Source: Minisyncoccota bacterium (GTDB lineage Bacteria; Patescibacteriota; Minisyncoccia; Phycocordibacterales; UBA918). Taken from it: a stretch of DNA of 38,166 nt. Every line of letters starts with the position of its first letter. Positions within the stretch are counted from its first letter, which is position 1. The notes under the pieces are model-generated. The model was given only the letters and a program-made list of their open reading frames with translations. It made no database searches and had not been told where the DNA came from. A program made the translations under genes and the position numbers. This document shows positions 27,793 through 37,306 of this stretch, piece after piece. The DNA is taken from NCBI GenBank assembly GCA_021734905.1, contig JAIPIB010000002.1, positions 1-38,166 on the forward strand. Reading direction: 5' to 3'.

Positions 27793-28613
27793 TTACAAAA
27801 GCTGACGGATCCAAAGAGGAATTCAAGGCCCGCAAACTTGTTGCATCTCTAAAAAAAGCTGGTGCACGCCCTTCAGAAATTGCCAGTATCGTCAAAGAGA
27901 TAGAAGCTTCACTACTTGAAGGAATGAAAACTCAGAATATCTATCAAAAGGCATTCTCACTACTACGAAATAGCAACGACCCTACAGCGGCTAAATACTC
28001 ATTGCGTAGAGCTGTTTTTAATCTTGGGCCAACAGGATTTCCTTTTGAGGATTTCTTAGGAAAAATTTTTGAAGCTGAAGGATATAAAACAAAACGTCGC
28101 CTTATTTTACAAGGTAAGTGTGCAGTGCACGAACTAGATCTTGCTGCATACTCGCCCGGGCATAGCTTTGTGGCAGAAGCGAAATTTCATATGAATCCAG
28201 GTATTAAGTCTGATCTTCAAGTAGCGATGTATTCATATGCACGATACCTAGACCTGCAATCAACAAGAATCTGTACAAATGATACCTGTGGGATTATTTC
28301 TCTTTATGTTATTACGAACACAAAGTTTACAAAAGCAGCGATTGACTATGCTGCATGTACAGGAATTAAACTTTTAAGCTGGGACTACCCATCGCATGAC
28401 TCACTCCATTCTAAAATTGAAAAATATAGTATTTATCCAATAACAGTACTGACACATCTAACCACCACTCAAAGACGACAACTTCTAGAGCTCGGCATTA
28501 TTCTATGTTCAGAACTTGAAAAAAATCAGCAGTTACTACAAAACATTGGATTGTCAAGTCAAAAAATTGATGCTGTACTACATGAAGCTAGCTTATTGAG
28601 TGGCTTGAAATAA
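27786..28613 (+). CDS. ATP-cone domain fused to a PD-(D/E)XK (Mrr-like) endonuclease domain
   Basis: N-term LITKADGSKEEFKARKLVASLKKAGA (ATP-cone); GPTGFPFEDFLGKIFEAEGYKTKRR...HELDLAAYSPGHSFVAEAKFH (E..D..ExK-type core); overlaps the mnmA 3' end. Confidence 0.8.
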   Translation: MLITKADGSKEEFKARKLVASLKKAGARPSEIASIVKEIEASLLEGMKTQNIYQKAFSLLRNSNDPTAAKYSLRRAVFNLGPTGFPFEDFLGKIFEAEGYKTKRRLILQGKCAVHELDLAAYSPGHSFVAEAKFHMNPGIKSDLQVAMYSYARYLDLQSTRICTNDTCGIISLYVITNTKFTKAAIDYAACTGIKLLSWDYPSHDSLHSKIEKYSIYPITVLTHLTTTQRRQLLELGIILCSELEKNQQLLQNIGLSSQKIDAVLHEASLLSGLK

Positions 28614-28681
28614 GTATTTTTGACAAACAAATCCTGATTATGTGCAATTTAACGGCTTATGTATTGGAACTTTTTGCATGC

Positions 28682-28687
28682 TATAAT
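28682..28687 (+). promoter_or_regulatory. -10 element (TATAAT)
   Basis: gcTATAATctt 38 nt upstream of ATG 28726. Confidence 0.45.
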
Positions 28688-28725
28688 CTTTCAATATTAA
28701 TAGATGTAGTAGTTACGTAAGAAAT

Positions 28726-29256
28726 ATGTCAGAAGTAGAAAAGCAGGAAAGTCAGAAGACAGTAGTAGCATTTATTACAGGTTTACTCATCGGCGGTTTA
28801 CTTGTTTGGGTTTTTTCATCTTCACCAGAGAGTAAGGTTGTGGTTGTGGCAGATGACCAAACAGAAAATAAATCTGAGCAAGTGTCAGACACAACTCAAG
28901 GTAGCGACAAGGAAACGTCTGCTACAAAGACAAAAGAAGTTATTGGTAAGGGATCAATTACAATCACCAACCAAGATGCAGGGAACTTCGTAGCGCTTGA
29001 TTCAGTTGAATTTCCATCAAATTCTGGTTGGATTGTTGTTCGTGATTATATGGATGGTGTTCCGGGCAATGTTCTTGGGGCAGCACGATATGATGTAGAC
29101 GGCGGACTGACACCAAATTCAGTTGAACTAATTCGAAACACAACATCAGGTAGTTCATATCAAGTAGTATTTTACACAAATGAAGGCGATATGACTTTCA
29201 AACTTGATGAAGATATGCCTATCGATACTACTGCTGCAACATTCAAAGCTAATTAG
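28726..29256 (+). CDS. Membrane-anchored exported protein, DUF7282-like C-terminal domain
   Basis: TM near N-term (FITGLLIGGLLVWVF), Ser/Thr/Lys-rich linker, VEFPSNSGWIVVRDYMDGVPGNVLGAARYDVDGG. Confidence 0.6.
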   Translation: MSEVEKQESQKTVVAFITGLLIGGLLVWVFSSSPESKVVVVADDQTENKSEQVSDTTQGSDKETSATKTKEVIGKGSITITNQDAGNFVALDSVEFPSNSGWIVVRDYMDGVPGNVLGAARYDVDGGLTPNSVELIRNTTSGSSYQVVFYTNEGDMTFKLDEDMPIDTTAATFKAN

Positions 29257-29273
29257 GTCACGTCTTATTTAGC

Positions 29274-29304
29274 AGCAAAAAAGCCCGACTTGGGCTTTTT
29301 TGCT
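29274..29304. terminator. Rho-independent terminator
   Basis: agcaaaaaagccc-gactt-gggcttttttgct. Confidence 0.92.
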
Positions 29305-29339
29305 ACTTGAAACACGTGAGGTGTTATACTAATAACTAT

Positions 29340-30125
29340 ATGAGTACATTTGTGAAAAAGTATAACCCCAATCGAAATGCTGACTGGAACTATGGCGGTA
29401 CTAAATGGAGGCTTTCGCGTTCAAAAATTGATTTGTTCTTGGAATGTCCACGGTGTTTTTATATTGACAATAAACTAGGAACAGCACGGCCACGTGGTCC
29501 AGCATTTACGCTCAACGTTGCGGTTGATGCTCTCTTTAAGAAAGAGTTTGATATCTACAGAAAGAACAAGGCACCTCATCCACTTATGCAAAAGTACAAA
29601 ATTGATGCAATTCCATTTGAGCATAAAGCACTCAATACGTGGCGTGAAAACTTTGAAGGAATTGATTTCAAACATGAACCAACAGGATTTACTGTTTCCG
29701 GTGCAATTGACGATGTCTGGATTACTCCTGAAAAAAAACTCATTGTGGTTGACTATAAGGCAACGGCAAAAGAAGGCACAATCGTGACACTTGCTGACTC
29801 AGCATGGGAAGACCAGTACAAACGGCAAATAGGAGTTTATCAATGGCTATTTTTACAGAACGGCTTTGAAGTAGACTCAGTGGGGTATTTTGTATATGCA
29901 AACGGTAGTTCAGAGCCGAATGAATTTAATAATGTACTCACATTTGAAACCACACTTGTACCCTGTGAAGGTGACCATACCTGGATAGAACCAACACTTC
30001 AAGAAATTAAGGAATGTCTTGAAAATTCGACATACCCTGCTTCAGGAAATGGATGTGAGTTTTGTTCTTACCGAGAGGCATGTGGTAAAAAATTGCAGGA
30101 TATTTATAAAAATGAAAAAAAGTAG
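29340..30125 (+). CDS. RecB/Cas4-like PD-(D/E)XK nuclease with four-cysteine (Fe-S-type) pattern
   Basis: RLSRSKIDLFLECPRCFYI; SGAIDDVWITPEKKLIVVDYKAT (D...DYK); C-terminal CEFCSYREAC. Start at ATG 29340 (MSTFVKK). Confidence 0.82.
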   Translation: MSTFVKKYNPNRNADWNYGGTKWRLSRSKIDLFLECPRCFYIDNKLGTARPRGPAFTLNVAVDALFKKEFDIYRKNKAPHPLMQKYKIDAIPFEHKALNTWRENFEGIDFKHEPTGFTVSGAIDDVWITPEKKLIVVDYKATAKEGTIVTLADSAWEDQYKRQIGVYQWLFLQNGFEVDSVGYFVYANGSSEPNEFNNVLTFETTLVPCEGDHTWIEPTLQEIKECLENSTYPASGNGCEFCSYREACGKKLQDIYKNEKK

Positions 30126-30384
30126 TACCTCATTTGCCGATACTGTAAGGCTTATAGTTCGAAAAATTCCTTCAGGTAAAACTATGAGTTATAAAGAAGT
30201 CGCCGGAGCAGCAGGAAGCCCTAAGGCAGCCAGAGCAGTTGCTCGTGTTATGGCTATGAATTATGATGAAACTATACCCTGCCATAGAGTAGTCTGTTCA
30301 AATGGTACTCTCGGTGGGTATAATAGAGGAGGATCAATTACAAAAGGCATCTTATTACAACGAGAAGGCGTAACCTTACGATAA
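30112..30384 (+). CDS. MGMT-family (Ogt C-terminal domain-like) DNA alkyltransferase
   Basis: ATG 30112: MKKSSTSFADTVRLIVRKIPSGKTMSYKEVAGAAGSPKAARAVARVMAMNYDETIPCHRVVCSNGTLGGYNRGGSITKGILLQREGV; PCHRVV present; overlaps the upstream nuclease ORF by 14 nt. Confidence 0.9.
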   Translation: MKKSSTSFADTVRLIVRKIPSGKTMSYKEVAGAAGSPKAARAVARVMAMNYDETIPCHRVVCSNGTLGGYNRGGSITKGILLQREGVTLR

Positions 30385-30385
30385 T

Positions 30386-30766
30386 ATGAATAATTCAAAC
30401 TCACTTTCAAACGACACAACGCGACGCTTAGATCGTGATATAGAGACAATCCAGAGATCACTTGTTGATATTCAACGTGACATCGAAGAACTTAAGCGAG
30501 GAGTATCTGATAAAGAGTGGAAGGAAAGAGAGATCGATTCTGAAAAAACAGCAGCTGAGCGAAAGCTTAAGGAAGCACAGCAAGTATTTACAGATTCTGA
30601 AAGGAGACATAAGGATTTCAAAGAAACTATCAGACTCCAGATGCGCGGTCTAGAAGATACAATACGAAAGCAGACTGAGCTCACCCATAGACTTAGTGAC
30701 TACCAAAAAAAGAGAGATGCTGAAACCTCATATTTAATTCGACAATCTTCAGGTGGTCGTCATTAG
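30386..30766 (+). CDS. Coiled-coil hypothetical protein
   Basis: 126 aa, Glu/Lys/Arg-rich heptads. Confidence 0.6.
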   Translation: MNNSNSLSNDTTRRLDRDIETIQRSLVDIQRDIEELKRGVSDKEWKEREIDSEKTAAERKLKEAQQVFTDSERRHKDFKETIRLQMRGLEDTIRKQTELTHRLSDYQKKRDAETSYLIRQSSGGRH

Positions 30767-30775
30767 AATTTATTC
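30764..30775 (+). promoter_or_regulatory. -10 element, TAGAAT-N6-ATG
   Basis: TAGAAT-ttattc-ATG, overlapping the 3' end of the upstream ORF. Confidence 0.4.
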
Positions 30776-31372
30776 ATGAGTTATTCTTACGCTGTTGAAC
30801 AAGCAATTAGAGCTGCATCTGTATTACATAAAGATCAGGTTCGGAAAGGGAAGGTCCCATATCCTTATGTAACACATCTTTTTGCTGTTGCAATGATTGT
30901 TTCTGACTACACATCTGACGAGAATACTATTGTTGCAGCACTTCTTCATGACACACTTGAAGACACTGACTACACGGAAGCGGAGCTTGAGGACGACTTT
31001 GGCGGTGATGTGAAAGATATTGTACTCTCAGTCACTGAGCCGTCTCTTAAAACTGATGATAAATCTGGCGTCTCAGAGCAGAAGAAGCAATACCTCAAGC
31101 AACTCAAGGTAGCCTCCGAACGAGCACTCGTTGTTGCTGCGGCAGACAAAATTCATAATATGCGTTCTATCGTTGAGGAATATTATGATAATCATTCAGA
31201 ATTTATCGCAGATTTTGGATCATCATTTGATGATCGGATGTATATGTACCAAGAGATCAGCAATACACTCAACCGAAATCTAAAAAATGCTATACTGTCC
31301 GAGTTCAATAGTGTCTTTACAGAATATAAAAATTTTATACAAGATGTCGAAAAAAAGAGAAACGAATACTAA
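30776..31372 (+). CDS. HD-domain phosphohydrolase (RelA/SpoT N-terminal-like, stand-alone)
   Basis: HKDQVRKGKVPYPYVTHLFAVA, VAALLHDTLEDTDYTEAELEDDFGGDVKDIVLSVTEP. Confidence 0.85.
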   Translation: MSYSYAVEQAIRAASVLHKDQVRKGKVPYPYVTHLFAVAMIVSDYTSDENTIVAALLHDTLEDTDYTEAELEDDFGGDVKDIVLSVTEPSLKTDDKSGVSEQKKQYLKQLKVASERALVVAAADKIHNMRSIVEEYYDNHSEFIADFGSSFDDRMYMYQEISNTLNRNLKNAILSEFNSVFTEYKNFIQDVEKKRNEY

Positions 31373-32669
31373 CAAATTTTCTACAACAAAAAGTCCTTCT
31401 CTTGCAAAAATTCGTAGTTATAATGAGGTTACTGAATACAAGATCAGAACAAATGGTTTAACTGTGCTTTATGTGCACAAGCCAGGATCTAGTGTTGTTA
31501 CAAGCAACATTATGTATAAAGTCGGCTCGCGAGATGAAAAAAGAGGTGAGACAGGCATTGCACACATGCTTGAACATATGGTTTTTAAACCTACGTCTCA
31601 TGACGTCAAACGAAAAACCGATTCAGCTGCAATGGTTTTTGAAAGTGAGACAGGTGCTATAGTCAACGCAAATACATGGAAAGACCGAACGACCTACTAT
31701 TTCTCTTACCCATCAGAGCATTTTGACAGGGCATTACGAATAGAGGCAGAGCGCATGCATGGAGTAATTCTTACTGACAAACAGTTTAAACCTGAGCGTA
31801 CAAATGTACTCAGTGAGTATGATATGTATGCCGGTGAAGAAGAATTTGCTCTTTCAGTCCAGATGTCAAATGTTGCTTTTCAGTCCCATCCATATGGTCA
31901 TGAAACTATAGGCTTCCGAGAAGATATCGAAGCATATACGACTGAGATGCTTCAAACATTTTATGAGACCTACTATGCTCCCAACAATGCTGTACTTACT
32001 GTTATTGGTGACGTTACTGAAGCAATAATGAAGAAGGCTGTCCTTAAACATTTTGGTTTGCTGACACCCTCTTTGAAACTTACTCCACGCATAAAAATTA
32101 CAGAGCCAAAGCAAGAGGGTCTACGTACAATTACCATTAAGCGTAAGTCTTCAACAAATGTTTACGCGTTAGGTATCCTGAATGACGGCTTTCCTCAAAA
32201 AGGATGGTTCGAAACAATGGCTATTTTAGATATGCTTGCGGGAGGCACAGATAGCATCCTTCATAAAAAATTAGTCGACACTGGCCTTGCTACACAGATT
32301 CAAACATCGATAGAACCTCTGCAAGACAAAAATCTTGCAACTATATTTGTAATACTAAGTACAAAAGCAACGAACGAAAAAATCCACACAATCATCCAAA
32401 ACACCATCAAATCACTTACACTCAAGATAATTAAGCCATATCTAAAGAAAACTACTGCGAAAGCACTCGTTGGGGAGTATACAACCCGAGAAAGTAGCCT
32501 CGGTTACACCGCAGAGCTCGTAGAATACATTAGTGCTGGGGCACCTGAGCAGTTTTTTGCAACTGAAAAACTATTAACCAGTATCACTCCTAGAGACATT
32601 CTCATTCGAGCCAAATCTGTCTTTGATGAGTCACAAATAACCATCGGCTATTTCATTGGAACACCATAA
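31344..32669 (+). CDS. M16-family zinc peptidase (catalytic, HxxEH)
   Basis: VGSRDEKRGETGIAHMLEHMVFKPT (inverted zinc motif HMLEH); start at ATG 31344 overlapping the HD gene. Confidence 0.92.
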   Translation: MSKKRETNTNKFSTTKSPSLAKIRSYNEVTEYKIRTNGLTVLYVHKPGSSVVTSNIMYKVGSRDEKRGETGIAHMLEHMVFKPTSHDVKRKTDSAAMVFESETGAIVNANTWKDRTTYYFSYPSEHFDRALRIEAERMHGVILTDKQFKPERTNVLSEYDMYAGEEEFALSVQMSNVAFQSHPYGHETIGFREDIEAYTTEMLQTFYETYYAPNNAVLTVIGDVTEAIMKKAVLKHFGLLTPSLKLTPRIKITEPKQEGLRTITIKRKSSTNVYALGILNDGFPQKGWFETMAILDMLAGGTDSILHKKLVDTGLATQIQTSIEPLQDKNLATIFVILSTKATNEKIHTIIQNTIKSLTLKIIKPYLKKTTAKALVGEYTTRESSLGYTAELVEYISAGAPEQFFATEKLLTSITPRDILIRAKSVFDESQITIGYFIGTP

Positions 32670-32672
32670 TTT

Positions 32673-33962
32673 ATGCACACAACATCAAAACAAACAAACG
32701 GCGTGTCAGCAGTAAGAATCATTCGTGATAATGAACGTCTTGCTGTGTGTAAAATCTCCATTCCAAATAAAGATGCCCATTCACCAAAGAATGATGTTTT
32801 ACGAACCATATATTCAGAGCTGCTTTTGTCTGGATCCAAAGACTTTTCACGCGAGACACTACATGATGCTCTTGCCAAACTTGGTTCAGAAATATGTGTT
32901 CACGCTGACGCAAAAAATATTAGTATCTCATTAGATGCACTTGATATTACTCTCACGAAGACACTTAAAATTCTTACAAATGTCATCATATTCCCGACGT
33001 TTAAAGACTCTGAGCTAAAACAAGTAAAAGAACATCTTATAAATTCTTTAGTTTTAGAAAAGGAAAATGCTCGTTCACGAGCTCATCAACAATTTGTATC
33101 AGCACTCACAAGCGTAGATGATTTTAGACACCCCTTCAGTATTGACACTCTTATTTCAGAGGTGGCACAAATTAATCGTGACGATATTAAAGCATTCCAC
33201 ACTTCTCTCTGGAGGCAGAACTGGCTCCTCACGTCAGGTGGAACTGATAAAACATGCGCTACGATTGAAAACATTGTGATAAACATTAGAAGATGTGACG
33301 ATACACAAGTAATGGAAGCACCAATTAAGTTAACTGGACTCTCTGTGTCCCGTTGCACACTTTCCCTTATTGACATCCCACACCGACAAAATATTGAATT
33401 CAGCATCGGAAATGTGCTTCCATTATTCAGAAGTGACCCTGATTTTCCAGCATTTTCTTTCGGCTTTAATGTTCTAGCTTTACCGGGCTTTTCTGGTCGA
33501 CTTATGAGTACTGTTCGAGCAAAAGAAGGTCTTACGTACTCAATTTATGGATATATTGAATCATGCACCCTGAGCGAACAAGGTTTTTGGAGGATTGTTA
33601 CTTTTTTCAGCCCTAAGGATGTAGAAAAAGGAATTATGTCTACCACAAGAGAAATAACTCGTATGTGTGAAAAGGGAATGTCAAATGATGAATTGAGAAG
33701 GTTCAAGGCAATCTTACATACTCGATTTGTTCTCGCTGAGGATTCACTTCTAAAGAAGGTGAGTGAGGCTCATTCACTTTCATTGATCGGTTTTTCTCAA
33801 CAAGATTTTACCAAGTATAAACAAGACATTGAAAATATGACTGTTGCAAAAGTTAATACCGCAATGAAAAAATACCTGAGCCCAAAGGCAATTGTTTTCA
33901 GTGGCGCCGGCCCAACTCAAAGTATTACGAAGGTGCTCAAGAAAGCTATATCCCGAATATAA
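32673..33962 (+). CDS. M16-family peptidase-like protein (no HxxEH)
   Basis: M16 fold motifs (LPGFSGRLMSTVRAKEGLTYSIYGYIES); tandem with the active paralogue; HxxEH absent. Confidence 0.88.
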   Translation: MHTTSKQTNGVSAVRIIRDNERLAVCKISIPNKDAHSPKNDVLRTIYSELLLSGSKDFSRETLHDALAKLGSEICVHADAKNISISLDALDITLTKTLKILTNVIIFPTFKDSELKQVKEHLINSLVLEKENARSRAHQQFVSALTSVDDFRHPFSIDTLISEVAQINRDDIKAFHTSLWRQNWLLTSGGTDKTCATIENIVINIRRCDDTQVMEAPIKLTGLSVSRCTLSLIDIPHRQNIEFSIGNVLPLFRSDPDFPAFSFGFNVLALPGFSGRLMSTVRAKEGLTYSIYGYIESCTLSEQGFWRIVTFFSPKDVEKGIMSTTREITRMCEKGMSNDELRRFKAILHTRFVLAEDSLLKKVSEAHSLSLIGFSQQDFTKYKQDIENMTVAKVNTAMKKYLSPKAIVFSGAGPTQSITKVLKKAISRI

Positions 33963-34079
33963 ACGAGCTATATACTAGCTCTCGTACACTTGAGTCTAAA
34001 ATGATTTTGCTCTGGGAAAGTGCTTTGACACTTTATGGGCTAGAAAGAATTCCTTTAATCTTGTATAGTAGCTAACATT

Positions 34080-36020
34080 ATGACTGGAAATGACGTTCGA
34101 GCAAAGTTTTTGACATACATGGAAAAACGTGGCCATGCGCTGATTCCATCATCCTCTCTTGTTCCAGAAAATGACCCCACGACGCTTTTTACTGGGAGCG
34201 GGATGCAACCACTCATTCCTTTCCTTATGGGTGAGTCCCACCCAATGGGTACACGTTTGATGGATTCTCAACGATGTTTTCGCGCTGAGGATATAGAAGA
34301 AGTTGGTGACAATAGACACACTACTTTTTTTGAGATGCTTGGGAATTGGTCTCTTGGTGATTACTTTAAGGACGAGCAGATATCTTGGATGTTTGAATTT
34401 CTGATTGATGAATTAGGCCTGAACCCTGAGAAATTATATATCACGGCTTTCATAGGTGATAAAGTAAACAAAGTGCCAAAAGACACTGAATCTGCAGAAC
34501 TGTGGAAACAACTTTTTCATAAGAAACAAATCGTTGCAGAAGTTGCTGACATGAATACTGAAGAGGAAGCTTCGCAACGAGGAATGAAAGCTGGAGAACG
34601 TATTTTCTATTATAATGCAAAAAAGAATTGGTGGTCGCGTTCTGGTGGTCCTGAGAAAATGCCTGTGGGTGAAATTGGTGGTCCGGATACTGAGATGTTT
34701 TATGATTTTGGCTTACCTCATGATAAAAAATATGGAGAATTCTGTCACCCAAACTGCGACTGTGGGAGATTTATGGAAATTGGAAACAACGTCTTTATTG
34801 AATATGTAAAAAATGAAGATGGCGCATTTAAAAAATTACCAAAAAGAAATGTAGATTTTGGAGGAGGTCTAGAACGAATTGCTGCTGCAGTAAATGACAA
34901 TGCTGATGTTTTTGAAGTTGATCTGCTCAAAAACATAATTGAGAGACTTGAACTACTTTCTGGAAAAAAATATTTTGATTATCCTTTAGCTTTTCGAATT
35001 ATCGCTGACCATATTCGAGGAGCTGTATTCATGATTAGTGATGGAGTATACCCCAGCAACACTGAACAAGGCTACTTCACACGAAGACTACTCCGGAGAG
35101 CTGTTCGCTATGCGGACACCCTTGAGGTGCCAAATGGGGAGTTAAAGGTACTTGCTAAAACTGTAATTGATATATTTAAGGATCACTACGTTCAGATTGC
35201 TGAACGTGAATCAGATATCATTGAGAGCATTTTTGCAGAGGAGATACAATTTCGCAAAACACTCGAACAAGGACTTAAGGAATTTAACAAAGTCGCACTC
35301 AAACTCACAATTCCAGTTAAAAAAGTTAACGGAAAAGTTGTTTCTGATTCTTCAAAGAAGCCGACGCAACAAAAATTCATTACAGGTGAAAGTGCATTCA
35401 ATCTTTTTACCACATATGGTTTTCCAATTGAGCTCACTATCGAGATAGCTAAGGAACGAGGCATGACTGTTGCACTAGACGAATTTAAAACTTGCATGGA
35501 TAAGCATCGTGAGTTATCAAGAACAAGTTCAGAGCAAAAGTTTAAAGGTGGCCTCGCTGATCATGGAAATAGGGTGGTCATGTACCACACAGCCACACAT
35601 CTGCTCTTAGCAGGACTTCGCAAAGAGCTTGGGGACTCTGTGCATCAGGCTGGTTCCAATATTACAAATGAACGTCTACGTTTTGACTTTACCTACGATG
35701 AGAAAGTCACAGATGACATACTAAAGAAAGTTGAAGAATACGTTAACACAGCAATCCGAAACGACTTACCTGTGGCAATTGAGACACTTTCGAAGATAGA
35801 TGCTGAAAATGATCCCACAATTGAAGGGAGCTTTTGGAATAAGTATCCTGATCAAGTGAAAGTTTATACCATAAAGAATTCTCAGGGTGAAATATGTTCT
35901 CGTGAATTATGCGGTGGACCACATGTTGAAAATACGTCAGCTATGCAAGGAACTTTTAAAATCATCAAAGAAGAATCTTCATCTCGAGGTGTTCGACGTA
36001 TTAAGGCAATTCTCGATTAA
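34080..36020 (+). CDS. alaS: Alanyl-tRNA synthetase (lacks C-Ala domain)
   Basis: VRAKFLTYMEKRGHALIPSSSLVPENDPTTLFTGSGMQP, NVDFGGGLERIAAA, HTATHLLLAGLRKELG, CSRELCGGPHVENT; ends at 646 aa after the editing domain. Confidence 0.96.
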   Translation: MTGNDVRAKFLTYMEKRGHALIPSSSLVPENDPTTLFTGSGMQPLIPFLMGESHPMGTRLMDSQRCFRAEDIEEVGDNRHTTFFEMLGNWSLGDYFKDEQISWMFEFLIDELGLNPEKLYITAFIGDKVNKVPKDTESAELWKQLFHKKQIVAEVADMNTEEEASQRGMKAGERIFYYNAKKNWWSRSGGPEKMPVGEIGGPDTEMFYDFGLPHDKKYGEFCHPNCDCGRFMEIGNNVFIEYVKNEDGAFKKLPKRNVDFGGGLERIAAAVNDNADVFEVDLLKNIIERLELLSGKKYFDYPLAFRIIADHIRGAVFMISDGVYPSNTEQGYFTRRLLRRAVRYADTLEVPNGELKVLAKTVIDIFKDHYVQIAERESDIIESIFAEEIQFRKTLEQGLKEFNKVALKLTIPVKKVNGKVVSDSSKKPTQQKFITGESAFNLFTTYGFPIELTIEIAKERGMTVALDEFKTCMDKHRELSRTSSEQKFKGGLADHGNRVVMYHTATHLLLAGLRKELGDSVHQAGSNITNERLRFDFTYDEKVTDDILKKVEEYVNTAIRNDLPVAIETLSKIDAENDPTIEGSFWNKYPDQVKVYTIKNSQGEICSRELCGGPHVENTSAMQGTFKIIKEESSSRGVRRIKAILD

Positions 36021-36078
36021 ACCTGCTGACTCATAGTGAGGCTGTAGATTACGGACATTTTATAGAGGTGACACAAGG

Positions 36079-36092
36079 TATACTGTTTCTAT
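36079..36092 (+). promoter_or_regulatory. -10 element, TATACT-N8-ATG
   Basis: TATACT-gtttctat-ATG. Confidence 0.45.
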
Positions 36093-37289
36093 ATGTTAAG
36101 TTTTGGACACAGAGACCATAATAAGGCGAGGTACGCTGCAGTTATTGACATCGGTTCCGGCACTGTTGGGGTCGCTATAGTTGCATCATTGCCAAACAAA
36201 AGTCTGCCAACACTACTTTATACACACCGCACATCGATGCGTATAACAAAGCAAAATAAGCAAAGTGTTGACGATATTCGGCGTGTTCGCGAAACACTTC
36301 TTTCTGAATGCCTCTTATTATCACAAGATGGCTATGCAGAACTTAAGCGCTTTGACCCCAATGCAAGTATTACAAAACTTCACGTTACCTGCGCGTCACC
36401 GTGGGCTTACACCCAAGAAAAAAATGTCCAATATACTGATGATGAGAATTTCAAAGTCACGCACTCAGTAATTGATGACCTTGTGCAAACCGCAGAAACA
36501 GAAATTGCGGATTCCCTTAAAGAAGCACATGAAATAACTGCTCTTGGATTTGATATTGTTGAAGAATCAACAGTTGATATTAAGATTAATGGTTATTCTG
36601 TTGAGAACCCTTTCCATTTATCTGGAAAAACACTTAGTCTTTCACACATAGCTGGACTACTACCAAAAGAAATTATCAATACCGCGTATGAAGTACAGGA
36701 AAAACTTTTTCCGAACTCGGAACTAAATGCACACACTTTTATGCTTGTTATATATTGTGTTCTTAGAAATATTTTTCCAAAAGTTACTTCAGCGTGTGTT
36801 ATTAACATAACCGCAGAAGCAACGGAGTTTGGTCTTGTTCGAGATGGTGTATTGCTTGAAAATAACTCATTACCATACGGAATTAATTCTTTTATAAGAG
36901 AAATAATGGAGAAAACTAACAAACCAGAAGCTGACGTCTCAACAATCCTAAGATCATTCTCCACCGATACACATACGCGTGATACTGAAATTAAAAAGTA
37001 CATTGATCTCTACAAAGAAAAAGCGTATTCCCACATTGTGGAAATGCTTGAGAAAACAGCATTACCAAAAACTGTTATAGTTTCTGCACAAGAACCCCAT
37101 CAGGCGCTTTTGAAGGAAATTGTATCGTCTGCTTTTTTGAAAGCTGAATTAGATACATCAAATATCATTTCAATAGAAACTTCATTGCTGGCTGAAATAC
37201 CTCCAGAAAGTACAAATGACCTATATCTTGCGATAAGTGCTTACTTTTTCCACACGTTAGACGCTTCTAGCGAAGTGAATAAAAATTAA
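36093..37289 (+). CDS. Actin-like ATPase (FtsA/PilM-like)
   Basis: AAVIDIGSGTVGVAIV phosphate-1-like motif; overall FtsA/PilM-like organisation. Confidence 0.65.
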   Translation: MLSFGHRDHNKARYAAVIDIGSGTVGVAIVASLPNKSLPTLLYTHRTSMRITKQNKQSVDDIRRVRETLLSECLLLSQDGYAELKRFDPNASITKLHVTCASPWAYTQEKNVQYTDDENFKVTHSVIDDLVQTAETEIADSLKEAHEITALGFDIVEESTVDIKINGYSVENPFHLSGKTLSLSHIAGLLPKEIINTAYEVQEKLFPNSELNAHTFMLVIYCVLRNIFPKVTSACVINITAEATEFGLVRDGVLLENNSLPYGINSFIREIMEKTNKPEADVSTILRSFSTDTHTRDTEIKKYIDLYKEKAYSHIVEMLEKTALPKTVIVSAQEPHQALLKEIVSSAFLKAELDTSNIISIETSLLAEIPPESTNDLYLAISAYFFHTLDASSEVNKN

Positions 37290-37294
37290 GGGTA

Positions 37295-37306
37295 TATACT
37301 ATATAC
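37295..37306 (+). promoter_or_regulatory. -10 element, TATACT-N6-ATG
   Basis: TATACT-atatac-ATG. Confidence 0.5.

Noticed and set aside
32673-33962. Second M16 gene as a pseudogene because HxxEH is missing
   Set aside because: Intact full-length ORF. Established M16 systems often pair an active subunit with a non-catalytic one, so this is a normal partner.
36593-37003. 136-aa minus-strand ORF
   Set aside because: Antisense to the FtsA/PilM-like gene; no promoter or motif support.
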